A stretch of 64,000 nucleotides of DNA, from the NCBI RefSeq assembly GCF_000165485.1, contig NC_014623.1, forward strand, positions 9,194,893-9,258,892, written 5' to 3'. Below the pieces are notes generated by a model. That model saw only the letters and a list, made by a program, of their open reading frames with translations, was not told where the DNA came from and searched no databases. The stretch's first letter is position 1; each line of letters starts with the position of its first letter. The translations under genes and the position numbers were made by a program. Positions 35,461-44,482 of this stretch are shown in pieces. The DNA comes from Stigmatella aurantiaca DW4/3-1. GTDB lineage: Bacteria > Myxococcota > Myxococcia > Myxococcales > Myxococcaceae.

Positions 35461-36114
35461 TCAGCCCTGGCAGGCCTCCACGGCCGGCACCACGTCTGAG
35501 AGATGGTTCACGACCTTCACCGCCCCCGCCTCCGTCAGGGCCTCGGCATGCCCGGGCCAACTGTGCCCACCCCCCGTGAAGCCAATCACCCGCATCCCCG
35601 CGGCCACCGCGCCCGAAACTCCATGGACGGAGTCCTCGATGACCAGGGTCTCCCGGGGGGGCGCACCCAACACCTTGGCCGCATGCAGGAAAACATCGGG
35701 CGCCGGCTTGGAGCGGCCAATCTCAGGGGCTGAGAAAATGTGAGGATAAAACCGTTCCCACAGCCCTGCCGCCGTCAGGCTGAGCTTCAGCCGGCGGGTG
35801 CTCGAATTCGAGCAGACGCCCCGGGGCGCGGAGAGCCGGTCGAGCATCTCTTGCACCCCGTCGATGGGCTTCACCGCCTCCAGCCTCCGGTCGATCTCCA
35901 CACGGGAGCGCTCATCGAAGTCCTCCGGCAAGGCGCGCCCGAGCAGCGCTTCCACCTTCGCGAGCACCTGCTCATGCGTCAGGCCCGTGAACCGCGCGAT
36001 GACCTCCTCCCGGGTGATGCGCAGACCCAGCTCCGTCAACAATTCGGCGTTCACTCCCGCCGCCAAAATCTCTGAATCAATCAGCACGCCGTCACAATCG
36101 AAGAGGATGAGCAT
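35461..36114 (-). CDS. HAD-superfamily phosphatase (phosphoglycolate/beta-phosphoglucomutase-like)
   Basis: A 217-residue cytosolic hydrolase. The ATG at 36114 opens motif I directly (LILFDCDGVLIDSE, nucleophile Asp6 and general acid Asp8). Motif II is CSNSS, the motif III lysine is in RSKPAPD, and motif IV is IEDSVHG. A helical cap lies between residues 15 and 85. The length and the DCDGVLIDSE sequence place it near phosphoglycolate phosphatase, beta-phosphoglucomutase and YcjU/YieH-type sugar phosphatases, but the substrate cannot be fixed. An upstream extension to 36174 is not supported by a ribosome-binding site. Confidence 0.9.
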   Translation of the reverse strand: MLILFDCDGVLIDSEILAAGVNAELLTELGLRITREEVIARFTGLTHEQVLAKVEALLGRALPEDFDERSRVEIDRRLEAVKPIDGVQEMLDRLSAPRGVCSNSSTRRLKLSLTAAGLWERFYPHIFSAPEIGRSKPAPDVFLHAAKVLGAPPRETLVIEDSVHGVSGAVAAGMRVIGFTGGGHSWPGHAEALTEAGAVKVVNHLSDVVPAVEACQG

Positions 36115-36274
36115 GGGTAATCTTTCAAGGCCAACATAAGCCCAGCGGGGAACCGGCACGACTCCCCGATACATGGGGGGCTCAACCTTCTCGTGACCCT
36201 GTCATTATTCAACTTTGCTACACGCCCACGGGGATGTTTACGGAAAACCCACGATGGCAAATTAAACACAACCA

Positions 36275-36303
36275 TTGTGCCTTTCTGGAATCTCCTCTAA
36301 AAC
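36275..36303 (+). promoter_or_regulatory. Possible promoter of the metalloprotease gene
   Basis: TTGTGC (36275-36280), 17 bases, TAAAAC (36298-36303) form a sigma-70-like pair (3/6 and 4/6 matches) about 120 bases before the protease ATG. They lie in the 309-base gap 36115-36423, whose 36190-36320 part is markedly A/T-richer than its surroundings. Nothing else is seen in the gap except AGGAG at 36413-36417 before the start. Confidence 0.3.
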
Positions 36304-36423
36304 TGTAGGTGTAGTTCGAGTTTGCTGTCAGCACATCCCACACCGCTTTTCGTCCTCACCGTGCTGCCCATCCCCCTGGGACTGGCTCAGTTCTCATGTG
36401 TCGTGGTCCCGTAGGAGTCCTGA

Positions 36424-39400
36424 ATGCGTCATGTCGCGAAGTTGACCGCCTGTTGTGCGCTGCTCGGTGCAGCCACCAGTTGGGCGATCGTCCCCCCCGA
36501 GTCTGGTCCTGGAACCCTCGCGAGCAAGGCTTTCTTCAAGCCCGAGCTCACCCTGACCATTAGCAACGTCCCCCTGCGCGAGCTCCAGCCGCAGATGTCC
36601 ACCGCGGGCCTGCGCTCGTGGGACGCGTTCTTCGCGCGCAACGGCCGCGACTTCAATGTTTACCTGGATGCCCGGACGGGAACCCCCACCTCCATCCAGG
36701 GCTCCATTCCCCTCATCCCCGGCGACGGCGTGGGCAACCGCGTCACGCTCGATGGGCTCCGCCAGCGCCTGGGGCGCACCGTGGCGCAGGTGGACGCGGC
36801 CACCGTCGCGGACCTCGTGGTCCAGTTCATCGTGAACAACCAGGACGCCATGGCCGTGGACCCGCTGATGCTCGGCGAGCCGCGCGTCACCCAGGTCACC
36901 CCGCAGCTGTGGCAGGTGCACATTCCCCAGGTGATTGATGGCGTGCCCGTGCGGCACAGCCGCGTGGCGGCCACCATCAGCCACGGTAACCTCATCCTCA
37001 TCGGCACCGAGGCGTGGTCCACGCCCCAGCAGCTCTCCGTGCGCCCCACGGTGGCCCCCGAGCAGGCGATGGCGTTCGCCGGTGACCGGTTCGGCCTGCT
37101 CGAGACGCCGAGCACCCTGTGGATGCAGCCCACGCTGGAGGTCGTCCCCCAGGTGCGCGCGGACGCGCAGCGTGGCCAGACTTTCATTGGCAAGGTGGGC
37201 CAGGGCTACACCTACAACCTGGCGTGGACCTATGGCTTCCAGCGCCCCGGCGAGCAGGAGCGCTGGAAGGTGACGGTGGATGCCCAGTCCGGAGAGGTGC
37301 TCTCCATGGAGGACGACAACCACTACATCGATGCCACCATCAAGGGCGGCATCTACCCCACCACCAACATCGAGACGTGCGCCGACAACACCGTGTGCGG
37401 CACGATCCAGCCCAACTCCCCCATGCCGTGGGCGAACACGGGCTTCGCCTCGCCCAACAACTACACGGATGGCGCGGGCGTCTACAACTACTCCTCGGGC
37501 ACCGTCAGCACCACGCTGGACGGCAAGTACGTGAAGATCACCGACACCTGCGGCACCCCGAGCTTCAGCTCCACGACGGGCAACATCGACATGGGCGGCG
37601 AGACCGGTGACCACGACTGCGTCACCGACGGCGGCGGCACGGGCAACACGGCCGCGGCGCGCTCCTGCTTCTACGAGCTCAACAAGCTGAAGGAGCAGGC
37701 CCGTGGCTGGCTGCCGGCCAACACCTGGCTCCAGGGCAAGCTGACCGCCAACGTCAACATCGGCAGCACCTGCAACGCTTTCTGGAACGGCTCGACCGTC
37801 AACTTCTACAAGAGCGGCGGCGGCTGCCGGAACACGGGCGAGATTGGCGCCGTGTTCGACCACGAGTGGGGCCACGGCATCGACAACTACGACGCCAACG
37901 GCACGCTCAGCAACTCCAGCGAGGGCTACGCGGACATCGCCGCCATCTACCGCCTGCAGACCTCCTGCATTGGCTTCGGCTTCTTCCACACCACGAACAC
38001 GGGCTGCGGCCAGACGCCGGATGGCTCGGGCTACAACCAGAACGAGGCCCAGACGGGCGCGGCCTGGTGCAACACGAACTGCTCCGGCGTGCGCGACGCG
38101 GACTGGGACAAGCACGTCAACAAGACGCCCTCCACCCCGGCCAACTTCGTGTGCACCCGCTGCAGCTCCGGCACGGGCCCGTGCGGCAAGCAGGTGCACT
38201 GCGCGGCCTCGCCCACCCGCCAGGCGGCGTGGGACTTCGTGGCGCGCGACCTGCGCGCCGCGCCGTTCAACTACGACTCGAACACCGCGTTCCTCGTGGC
38301 CAACAAGGTCTTCTACCAGGGCAGCGGCAACGTGGGCACGTGGCACGGCTGCAACTGCACCGCGGGCACCTCTGACGGCTGCGGCGCCACCAACGGCTAC
38401 ATGCAGTGGCTGGCGGCGGACGATGACAACGGCAACCTGGCGGACGGCACGCCGCACATGACGGCCCTCTACGCGGCCTTCAACCGCCACAACATCGCCT
38501 GCTCCACCCCGGCCCCCGTCAACGGAGGCTGCGCCAGCGGTCCTTCCTCGGCCCCCACCGCCACCGCCACCCCGGGTGACGGCCAGGTCTCCCTGGCGTG
38601 GACGCCGGTGACCAACGCCACCCAGTACTGGGTGATGAAGACGGAGGGCTTCGCGGGCTGTGACTTCGGCAAGGCGAAGATCGCCACCGTCACGGGCTCC
38701 AGCTACGTCGACAGCGAGGTGGCCAATGGCCGCGCGTACTGCTACTCGGTCGTGGCGGCCGGCTCGAGCGCCGCCTGCTACAGCCCGGGCAGCACCTGCA
38801 CCTGCGTGACGCCGGCGTGCAGCGCCCCCGCGTCCCCCGCCCTCAGCTCGCCCGCCGCGGGGAGCACCGGCGTGGAGCTGGCCGCGGTCCTGGACTGGGC
38901 GGATGCGGCCAGCGCCAGCAGCTACGACGTGCAGGTGGCCACGGACGCCGCCTTCACCAACGTGGTGGCCTCGGCCTCGGCCCTGGCCTCCAGCACCTGG
39001 ACCGTCTCGCCGGCGCTGTCCGCCAACACCCTCTATTACTGGCGGGTGCGGGCCTCCAACTCCTGCGGTGGCTCCACCGCGTGGACCGCCGCGCGCACCT
39101 TCACCACGCGCGGCTGCGTGAACCTGGCGGCGCCTACCCTGCTGAGCCCGGCGGACAACGCCACGGGCGTTGGCAGCACCGCCACGCTGGACTGGAGCGA
39201 TGTGGCGAGCGCCACGGGGTACGAGGTGCAGGTGGCCAAGGACTCGGCGTTTGCCACCGTGGTGGCCTCCGGCACTTCGGCGGCCAGCACCTGGACGGTC
39301 TCTCCGGCCCTGAGCTCCAACACCCTGTACTACTGGCGGGTGCGTGCGACGGACGCGTGCGGCAAGAGCGCGTACAGCAGCGTGTCCAAGTTCACCACCG

Positions 39401-40002
39401 CCCAGGTCTGCACGCCGCTGGCCGCCACCTACAATGCCACCACCAAGAGCCCGGCCTGCGTGGCGGGTTGCGGCTGTGACACGGGCACCACGCTCATCAA
39501 TGGCCGTGGCACCCTGAGCGGCGGGAACGAGCCGAACCGGCCGAACACCCTCGGTGGGACGTGCGCCGACGGCAACAGCGGCACCTACCACTCGGACGAG
39601 AGCATCGACCGCATCGTCATCAAGACGGTGGACCAGGGGTCCTTCGCCCCGGGCAAGCAGGTCACGGTCGACGTGACGGTGTGGTGCTTCGGCACCACGG
39701 ACGGCCTGGACCTCTACTACACGACGGCGGTGGGCACGCCTTCCTGGACCACGCTGGCCACGAACCTGGCGTGCACGGCGGGAGGCCGGGCCCAGACGTT
39801 CTCCCAGACCTTCACGCTCAACGGCACCGCGACCGGCCAGCAGGCCGTGCGCGCCCAGTTCCGTTACGGCGGCACCGCCTCCTCCGCGTGTGTCAGCGGC
39901 AGCTACAATGACCGGGACGACCTCGTCTTCGCGGTCTCGGCCTCGGCCCAGCCGAAGCAGGCCATGCTCGTCCCCGGAACGTTCGAGTCCGGGCGGCCGT
40001 AA
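36424..40002 (+). CDS. Secreted zinc metalloprotease with fibronectin-like repeats
   Basis: A 1192-residue exported protease with AGGAG ahead of its ATG and a signal peptide (TACCALLGAATSWA). Residues 25-300 form a propeptide with an FTP/PepSY-like region (RWKVTVDAQSGEVL near 280). The catalytic domain has the zinc motif HEWGH (His480, Glu481, His484), with Glu500 in SSEGYADIAA as the likely third ligand, a gluzincin layout related to M36-type peptidases. The many cysteines (for example VCTRCSSGTGPCG) suggest disulfides. Downstream come two Ig/fibronectin-like units sharing LDW(A/S)D...YYWRVRA (about 810-1000), an earlier one (about 705-780), and a C-terminal beta domain (1030-1192) that may bind polymer. 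Expected to degrade proteins outside the cell, for example during predation. Confidence 0.9.
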   Translation: MRHVAKLTACCALLGAATSWAIVPPESGPGTLASKAFFKPELTLTISNVPLRELQPQMSTAGLRSWDAFFARNGRDFNVYLDARTGTPTSIQGSIPLIPGDGVGNRVTLDGLRQRLGRTVAQVDAATVADLVVQFIVNNQDAMAVDPLMLGEPRVTQVTPQLWQVHIPQVIDGVPVRHSRVAATISHGNLILIGTEAWSTPQQLSVRPTVAPEQAMAFAGDRFGLLETPSTLWMQPTLEVVPQVRADAQRGQTFIGKVGQGYTYNLAWTYGFQRPGEQERWKVTVDAQSGEVLSMEDDNHYIDATIKGGIYPTTNIETCADNTVCGTIQPNSPMPWANTGFASPNNYTDGAGVYNYSSGTVSTTLDGKYVKITDTCGTPSFSSTTGNIDMGGETGDHDCVTDGGGTGNTAAARSCFYELNKLKEQARGWLPANTWLQGKLTANVNIGSTCNAFWNGSTVNFYKSGGGCRNTGEIGAVFDHEWGHGIDNYDANGTLSNSSEGYADIAAIYRLQTSCIGFGFFHTTNTGCGQTPDGSGYNQNEAQTGAAWCNTNCSGVRDADWDKHVNKTPSTPANFVCTRCSSGTGPCGKQVHCAASPTRQAAWDFVARDLRAAPFNYDSNTAFLVANKVFYQGSGNVGTWHGCNCTAGTSDGCGATNGYMQWLAADDDNGNLADGTPHMTALYAAFNRHNIACSTPAPVNGGCASGPSSAPTATATPGDGQVSLAWTPVTNATQYWVMKTEGFAGCDFGKAKIATVTGSSYVDSEVANGRAYCYSVVAAGSSAACYSPGSTCTCVTPACSAPASPALSSPAAGSTGVELAAVLDWADAASASSYDVQVATDAAFTNVVASASALASSTWTVSPALSANTLYYWRVRASNSCGGSTAWTAARTFTTRGCVNLAAPTLLSPADNATGVGSTATLDWSDVASATGYEVQVAKDSAFATVVASGTSAASTWTVSPALSSNTLYYWRVRATDACGKSAYSSVSKFTTAQVCTPLAATYNATTKSPACVAGCGCDTGTTLINGRGTLSGGNEPNRPNTLGGTCADGNSGTYHSDESIDRIVIKTVDQGSFAPGKQVTVDVTVWCFGTTDGLDLYYTTAVGTPSWTTLATNLACTAGGRAQTFSQTFTLNGTATGQQAVRAQFRYGGTASSACVSGSYNDRDDLVFAVSASAQPKQAMLVPGTFESGRP

Positions 40003-40063
40003 GCGCCTGAGTTGATTCCTCCTCCCAGCCCACACGCGCTGGGGGGAGGGGCCCAATGCCTGT

Positions 40064-40096
40064 CCTGGGGAGCGTGTCTGTCTTTCGCTCCCCGGG
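40064..40096. terminator. Bidirectional terminator between convergent genes
   Basis: CCTGGGGAGCG (40064-40074) pairs with CGCTCCCCGGG (40086-40096), an 11-base stem with one G-T pair and an 11-base loop, lying between the protease and the convergent lipoprotein. TGTTTC follows on the plus strand. A second, imperfect stem lies just before it at 40021-40049. Confidence 0.6.
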
Positions 40097-40101
40097 GTGT
40101 T

Positions 40102-40650
40102 TCACCCTTCCGCGCCCTGCGTGACGATGCTGGCCGCTTCGACCGCATCGACCGCATAGGGCACCGCCAGCAGCCCCCGGAGCCGCACATACCGGTAGGG
40201 CGTCGGCGCAGCCGAGTAGGCCACGTCCGTCACCTGTTTGCCGCCCCGGATCTTCGCCAGGTGGAGCAGCCCGCTGCTGATCAGCGAGCCATCCGTCCGG
40301 AGAAAGTCCACGTGGGTCACGATCCCGATGGACACGCCACTGTAATAGACGGAGAGGTCGCCCGTGCCTTCCTCTCCTTCCCCCATGTCGAGCACCAGCG
40401 CGGTGTTGAGCAAGCCCAGGACGATGGCGGACTGCTCATCGGGCCCCCCGAGGGCACTGTCCGCCCCGAGCACGGGTGAGCTCGTGCCAGGGCCGATCGC
40501 ATTGGCATAGGGATCGCCCAGCACCCACCCCTCGGGGGATGAGAAGGCTTGCCCCTGTGTCAGGCCGTCATCACCACATCCTGCCAGCAGGGCCAAGCTC
40601 CAGACTGCCTGGACCCCACGCACCGCGCTCGAAGCTCGCTTGCTCTTCAT
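40102..40650 (-). CDS. Small lipoprotein, possibly beta-rich adhesive domain
   Basis: A 182-residue lipoprotein. The ATG at 40650 has GGGGGGAGA ahead of it and opens a signal peptide ending LALLAGCG. The longer frame starting at 41004 overlaps the hydrolase remnant and is not supported. The mature part is beta-rich (VLGLLNTALVLDMGEGEEG, DLSVYYSGVSIG, YRYVRLRGL) and ends in a PYRYVRLRG...PYAVDAVEA segment, a pattern seen in discoidin-like or cell-surface beta-sandwich domains. No family is certain. Convergent with the metalloprotease, with a clear terminator between. Confidence 0.65.
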   Translation of the reverse strand: MKSKRASSAVRGVQAVWSLALLAGCGDDGLTQGQAFSSPEGWVLGDPYANAIGPGTSSPVLGADSALGGPDEQSAIVLGLLNTALVLDMGEGEEGTGDLSVYYSGVSIGIVTHVDFLRTDGSLISSGLLHLAKIRGGKQVTDVAYSAAPTPYRYVRLRGLLAVPYAVDAVEAASIVTQGAEG

Positions 40651-40894
40651 GGAATGATCTCCCCCCGGTGCATCAGTTATCCACCTTCTGGACACCGATC
40701 CAAACGGGCAGTCCATGCAGCGTTTCCTTCCAGACCCTGACCTCTGTCTTCGCGAGGGCAGCCCTGGCCCGGACGCGGCCTTCCTTCCGGTTCTGAAACA
40801 TCTCGTATCCCCGGGGGGCATCTTTCGACCAGAATTCCGCCCTGGCGCTTCGCCTCCCTTCTGTGTTCCCACCGGAGCTTCCTTGGAGACCTTC

Positions 40895-41017
40895 CCCCTC
40901 CAGGGCGTGCTGCGGCGCAACCGCCTCACCGTCCTGCGCGGCCAGGGGCACTTCGCCATGAACGAGGCCCCCGAGCTCTTCGTTCGCGAGGTGCTCGCCT
41001 TCATCGACGCGAGGCTG
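40895..41017 (+). pseudogene. Alpha/beta hydrolase C-terminal fragment
   Basis: A plus-strand segment translates to VLRGQGHFAMNEAPE and then LFVREVLAFIDARL, the usual end of an alpha/beta hydrolase: the catalytic-His segment GHF followed by the last helix. No nucleophile elbow or other core element precedes it in any frame within the 544-base gap 40651-41194. It is therefore read as a gene remnant. The rest of the gap shows nothing recognisable. Confidence 0.55.
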
Positions 41018-41194
41018 ACGGCGCGGCGAGATTCACGTCCCCCTGCCGGGCCCAGAGCTCTGGGCGCTCATCCAGCTTGGGTTCAACGAGCTCGGACCCC
41101 ACTTCCTGTTGGCGTCATTGACGGCCGTGTCCTGGGAGCCTTGTGATGGCCCTTTGTGCCTTCCGCAAGCGGAGGCATGCCAGGGGAGATGCTC

Positions 41195-42631
41195 ATGCCA
41201 CGCCAGTCAGCCCTGTTCCTGTGCGCCTTCTTCGCAGCGTGCAGTACGCCCATGAAAGTGGTTCGCCTGGACACTGGCCGGGGCGAGCCCATCGTCCACG
41301 TTCCGCGCCTTGAGGGAGAGCCCGAGAAGGTCGGCCGCACCGCCTTCAAGGAAGCCCTCGCGAAACATGGGCGCACAGTGCCCCCCAGCGAGCGGCCCTT
41401 GGAGTTCGCTCGCCAGTTGTTCGGAATGAGCGAACGCAGTGGCTGGTACCGCTACGAGCGCAAAAGCCGACGGCTGTTCTCTCTCGGTGCGGAAAATGAG
41501 CTGAAGGTGGAGATTTCGCCTGCCGACGAGGCGTTGAACCGCCTGTACGTCCTGTGGTGTGGCCGCACCTGGGGACCCCCGCCCAGGGATTGCCTGCGCT
41601 TGCTGATGGACAGACCCCTTCTGGACGGCGAAGGAAAATACGCTTTGGCGATGGCCATGGCCCAGGGGGCAGTGCTGGGGGAGATGAAGGAAGCCTTCGG
41701 GCACCTGGTAAGCCCTGAAGCCATTGCAGCAACCCTCACAGGTGCGATGACGATGTACCTGATGCTGTGGCTCTTACCCGAGCCTGTCTCAAAAGGGGTG
41801 GCGGCGCTCATGACCGTGGGGTTGGTCAGCTACTTGGGCTGGGAGCTGGTGTGGAAGCTCATCGCCGGATGGCGCGAGATGGTGGCAGCTGTGGATGAGG
41901 CCACCACCTTCGAGGAGATCCGTACAGCAGCAGAACAGTTCGCCAGGGTCATGGGGGACAAAGGGGCGAAAGCATTGGTGATGATGGCGACGGTGGCTGC
42001 GGGGAACACAGCTGCGGGAATGGCGGCGAAAATGCCGACGCTGCCAGGCGCTGGGAAAGCAGCAGCGGTGGCCGAGGCGCAGATGAACATTCGCTTTTCA
42101 GCAGCGGCACTGGCGCAGGTCAAAGCCGTGGCCCTTCACGCAGAAGGCGTGATTGTCACCTTGGCGCCCACCGCAGTGGCCATGACAGCACACGGCAACT
42201 CCGGAGGCCCAACGGGCACCCAAGTCCAGCCGCTCCCTTCCGGTGGCCCTGGCAAATGGATCCAAGTAGACGAGTCTATGTCCGGGAATGCTCGGACCTA
42301 TCAAGCCCAGATCACAGGTGCGCCCAAGGGCTACGCCTATCGCGTCACCCGCGGTCCCGAAGAGGTAGACTTCGATGGTTTCGAGCAGGGGGTATTGCTT
42401 GAAGTGAAGGGCAACGGCTACGCACAGTGGATCGACCATAAGCTGAATTTCTTCAAGATATTCGAGGGCGGTCCCAAGATGCTTGATCAGGCACGGCGTC
42501 AGCTCAGAGCAGCCCGAGGAACGCCCATCCGCTGGGTTGTTGCTGAAGAGAAACTCGCGAGTGTACTCAGGAAAATGTTCGCGGACGCCAACCTTCCGAT
42601 TGAGGTTATCCATGTTCTTCCGGCGCCATGA
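41195..42631 (+). CDS. Lipoprotein-type polymorphic toxin with Tox-REase-5 nuclease domain
   Basis: A 478-residue toxin. The ATG at 41195 lies six bases after AGGGGAG (41182-41188) and opens a lipoprotein signal ending FFAAC (Cys16). The middle contains two hydrophobic helices (about 176-228), then an Ala/Met-rich helical stretch. The C-terminal 105 residues match the restriction-endonuclease-fold toxin 5 domain: YQAQITGAPKGYAYRV, then VDFDGFEQGVLLEVKG with Asp392/Asp394 and Glu403-x-Lys405 as the likely metal-binding core, then QARRQLRAARGTPIRWVV. Such domains cut nucleic acid in rival cells. The lipoprotein signal and membrane helices suggest the toxin is displayed at the surface and exchanged by contact. 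Its stop overlaps the start region of the immunity gene. Confidence 0.85.
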   Translation: MPRQSALFLCAFFAACSTPMKVVRLDTGRGEPIVHVPRLEGEPEKVGRTAFKEALAKHGRTVPPSERPLEFARQLFGMSERSGWYRYERKSRRLFSLGAENELKVEISPADEALNRLYVLWCGRTWGPPPRDCLRLLMDRPLLDGEGKYALAMAMAQGAVLGEMKEAFGHLVSPEAIAATLTGAMTMYLMLWLLPEPVSKGVAALMTVGLVSYLGWELVWKLIAGWREMVAAVDEATTFEEIRTAAEQFARVMGDKGAKALVMMATVAAGNTAAGMAAKMPTLPGAGKAAAVAEAQMNIRFSAAALAQVKAVALHAEGVIVTLAPTAVAMTAHGNSGGPTGTQVQPLPSGGPGKWIQVDESMSGNARTYQAQITGAPKGYAYRVTRGPEEVDFDGFEQGVLLEVKGNGYAQWIDHKLNFFKIFEGGPKMLDQARRQLRAARGTPIRWVVAEEKLASVLRKMFADANLPIEVIHVLPAP

Positions 42632-42645
42632 GGAGCAGCCGATCC

Positions 42646-43362
42646 ATGATTGAGACCTATTACGCGGGCACGTACTGGCGTGCCCGGCCCGAATCCGCGG
42701 AGGCGTGTGCACGGCGCGCGGAACATTTTTTTGATCTCCTCAGCCGTTGCGACCCTGCGTGGAGCCACTGGTATGAAACGGCGAACTCGTTCGAGAAAGC
42801 ACGCGAACGCGCGTTCGCGACAAGCGCCGCAAACTTCCAGAACCTCTTCTCACGAAAAGAGCACCAGATCGGAGATGGCTTTTCCTTTCACCTGTGGACA
42901 GGCGACACCCTTCAGGAAACGTCTGGCATCAACGGAACGTGCGGTTCAGCCGATCCGTTGCTGTCATCCACTTGCATCCTCCAGCCTTACGATGAAGGGC
43001 CCGTGGCAGAGCGGGTGCTGACCACGCCGGTTATGACCGAGGTCCTGCGCGCCATGGCCTTGGCCTGGGAACCGGAATGGGGCGTAGCGACCTCACACCA
43101 ACACCGGGAAATGGCCGTGAAGGGGTTCCCCCACGCAGGAACCTTCGTGGGCTGGGTCATGTATTTCTCCCGGATGAGGGGCACCATTCCCCCACTGCCT
43201 GCTCCTGTGCGCGTCGAGCCTGTAGAAAACAAGGGCACCCTCATCATCCTGACCCCCGAGAAGTTCTCCGTCTCCAGCCCAGAGCACGTAGCGCTGGCCG
43301 CTCGCGTTCACGAATCGCTGAGCAAAACGGGTCTATTGGGCCCGCTGCAACCCGTGAGGTAG
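42646..43362 (+). CDS. Immunity protein, Imm52-like
   Basis: A 238-residue soluble protein expected to neutralise the neighbouring Tox-REase-5 toxin. AGGAG (42631-42635) overlaps the toxin stop and lies ten bases before the ATG at 42646; an ATG at 42628 overlapping the stop is also possible. The N-terminus, YYAGTYWRARPESAEACARR, is the pattern I associate with Imm52-type proteins found next to Tox-REase-5 genes in myxobacteria. Conserved-looking aromatics follow (WSHWYE, FHLWTGD, FVGWVMYFSR). The family name comes from memory of the pattern and was not checked. Position and coupling support the role independently. Confidence 0.75.
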   Translation: MIETYYAGTYWRARPESAEACARRAEHFFDLLSRCDPAWSHWYETANSFEKARERAFATSAANFQNLFSRKEHQIGDGFSFHLWTGDTLQETSGINGTCGSADPLLSSTCILQPYDEGPVAERVLTTPVMTEVLRAMALAWEPEWGVATSHQHREMAVKGFPHAGTFVGWVMYFSRMRGTIPPLPAPVRVEPVENKGTLIILTPEKFSVSSPEHVALAARVHESLSKTGLLGPLQPVR

Positions 43363-43381
43363 GGGAGGAGGGGGCCACCGC

Positions 43382-44482
43382 ATGCCCCCCCCGAGGACCC
43401 TCATGGCGTGGAACGATGCAATGACCTTCAACCCCTCTGCCCTCCCTCCGGGCATCCGGGTCGGCTCCTGGCAACTTCTCGCCTGGCAAGGCCGTGGCAC
43501 GTACGGCACCGTCTACCGCGCCACCCCCTGGAGACAGCCCTCCTCGGGGGCCGTTGCCCTCAAGCTGGCCTCTCACCCTCGGGATGAACGCTTCGCCCGC
43601 GAGGCTGAACTCCTCTTGGATTACGGCGCAGGGCATTACGTGGGGGCCGCCCCACTCCCCCCCCCTCCTTTTCCTCCGGGCAGCCCTCGCTACCGCAGTC
43701 CCGAAGCCTGGGCCTTCTCTCCTAAGGATGAGGAGTCCCGGGTCTGGGATCTGGAGGCAGGGGGGCCTCGGCCTCCTCAGACCTTGAACCCCTCGGTGGA
43801 CCCACGCCTCGGGGCTCTCATTCTTCGCATGCTGGCTGTCCGGACTGAGTCACGTGGCTCCGCGCCCGTGTTGGCAGCCGCATTGGAACAAGCTGCCGCT
43901 CACGCAGGCCCAGAGGCGGATCAGCCTTTCTTCTCCGGTGAGCCGCGCTCAAGCGCACGATGGCCCTCGGAGGATCTCGTCGTCGCTCCGCAATGGACCT
44001 CCTCCGGACCCGCTCCCACTCCGGAGCACAGCCCTCCTCCCGTTCAGCCCCGCTCCCAGCGGGCCTGGCTCCTCACGATGGGCGTGGGCGTGTCCTTGGC
44101 GGTGTGCATGGGAGGGGGGGTATGCGTCCATCTCCAGTCACGGCTTCCGGCGATACAGGCCTCCTCAGACGCAGGGGAACTTGACGGTGGCAGTGTGGCC
44201 TTGGGCGATACCTCTCTGACGGTCGCAGCCGTCTCCTCTCCAGCGCCCTTGGAGGGTGAAGGAATTGGATTGGAAGCGTCCCCCCATCTCATCCCAGGGC
44301 AGAGCAGACCCGACGTCAAGGGCAAGTGTCCCTCGAAAGGACAAGTGGTTTTGAATGGTGGGTGCTGGATCAAGCTGGATGTGACTCACCCAACCTGCCA
44401 GGGCAACGTTTATGTGTATCAGGGAAGTTGCTACATCCCCGCGCTCCAGCCTGCCACCGTTCCAACCTCAGGCCGCCACTGA
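43382..44482 (+). CDS. Ser/Thr kinase relic with two internal deletions (pseudokinase)
   Basis: A 366-residue intact frame with a strong GGAGGAGGGGG ribosome-binding site seven bases before the ATG. The N-lobe is present (GRGTYGTVYRA at 37-47, Lys61 in VALKLA, Glu75), but the frame then jumps to DYGAGHY (80-86), which corresponds to the DFG region. The whole segment with the HRD catalytic loop is missing. After the SPEAWAF activation segment (106-112) a second jump near residue 115 removes helix F and resumes at the end of the C-lobe (GPRPPQTLNP, DPRLGALILRML). One membrane helix (about 229-250) and a Cys-containing extracytoplasmic part follow. It cannot phosphorylate but remains translated in the toxin/immunity operon (19-base gap). 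Confidence 0.8.
   Translation: MPPPRTLMAWNDAMTFNPSALPPGIRVGSWQLLAWQGRGTYGTVYRATPWRQPSSGAVALKLASHPRDERFAREAELLLDYGAGHYVGAAPLPPPPFPPGSPRYRSPEAWAFSPKDEESRVWDLEAGGPRPPQTLNPSVDPRLGALILRMLAVRTESRGSAPVLAAALEQAAAHAGPEADQPFFSGEPRSSARWPSEDLVVAPQWTSSGPAPTPEHSPPPVQPRSQRAWLLTMGVGVSLAVCMGGGVCVHLQSRLPAIQASSDAGELDGGSVALGDTSLTVAAVSSPAPLEGEGIGLEASPHLIPGQSRPDVKGKCPSKGQVVLNGGCWIKLDVTHPTCQGNVYVYQGSCYIPALQPATVPTSGRH

Noticed and set aside
36394-40056. A 1220-codon open frame antisense to the metalloprotease
   Set aside because: It is the shadow of a GC-biased gene: its composition is Val/Arg/Gly/His/Ala repeats with no domain, while the plus strand carries a complete protease.
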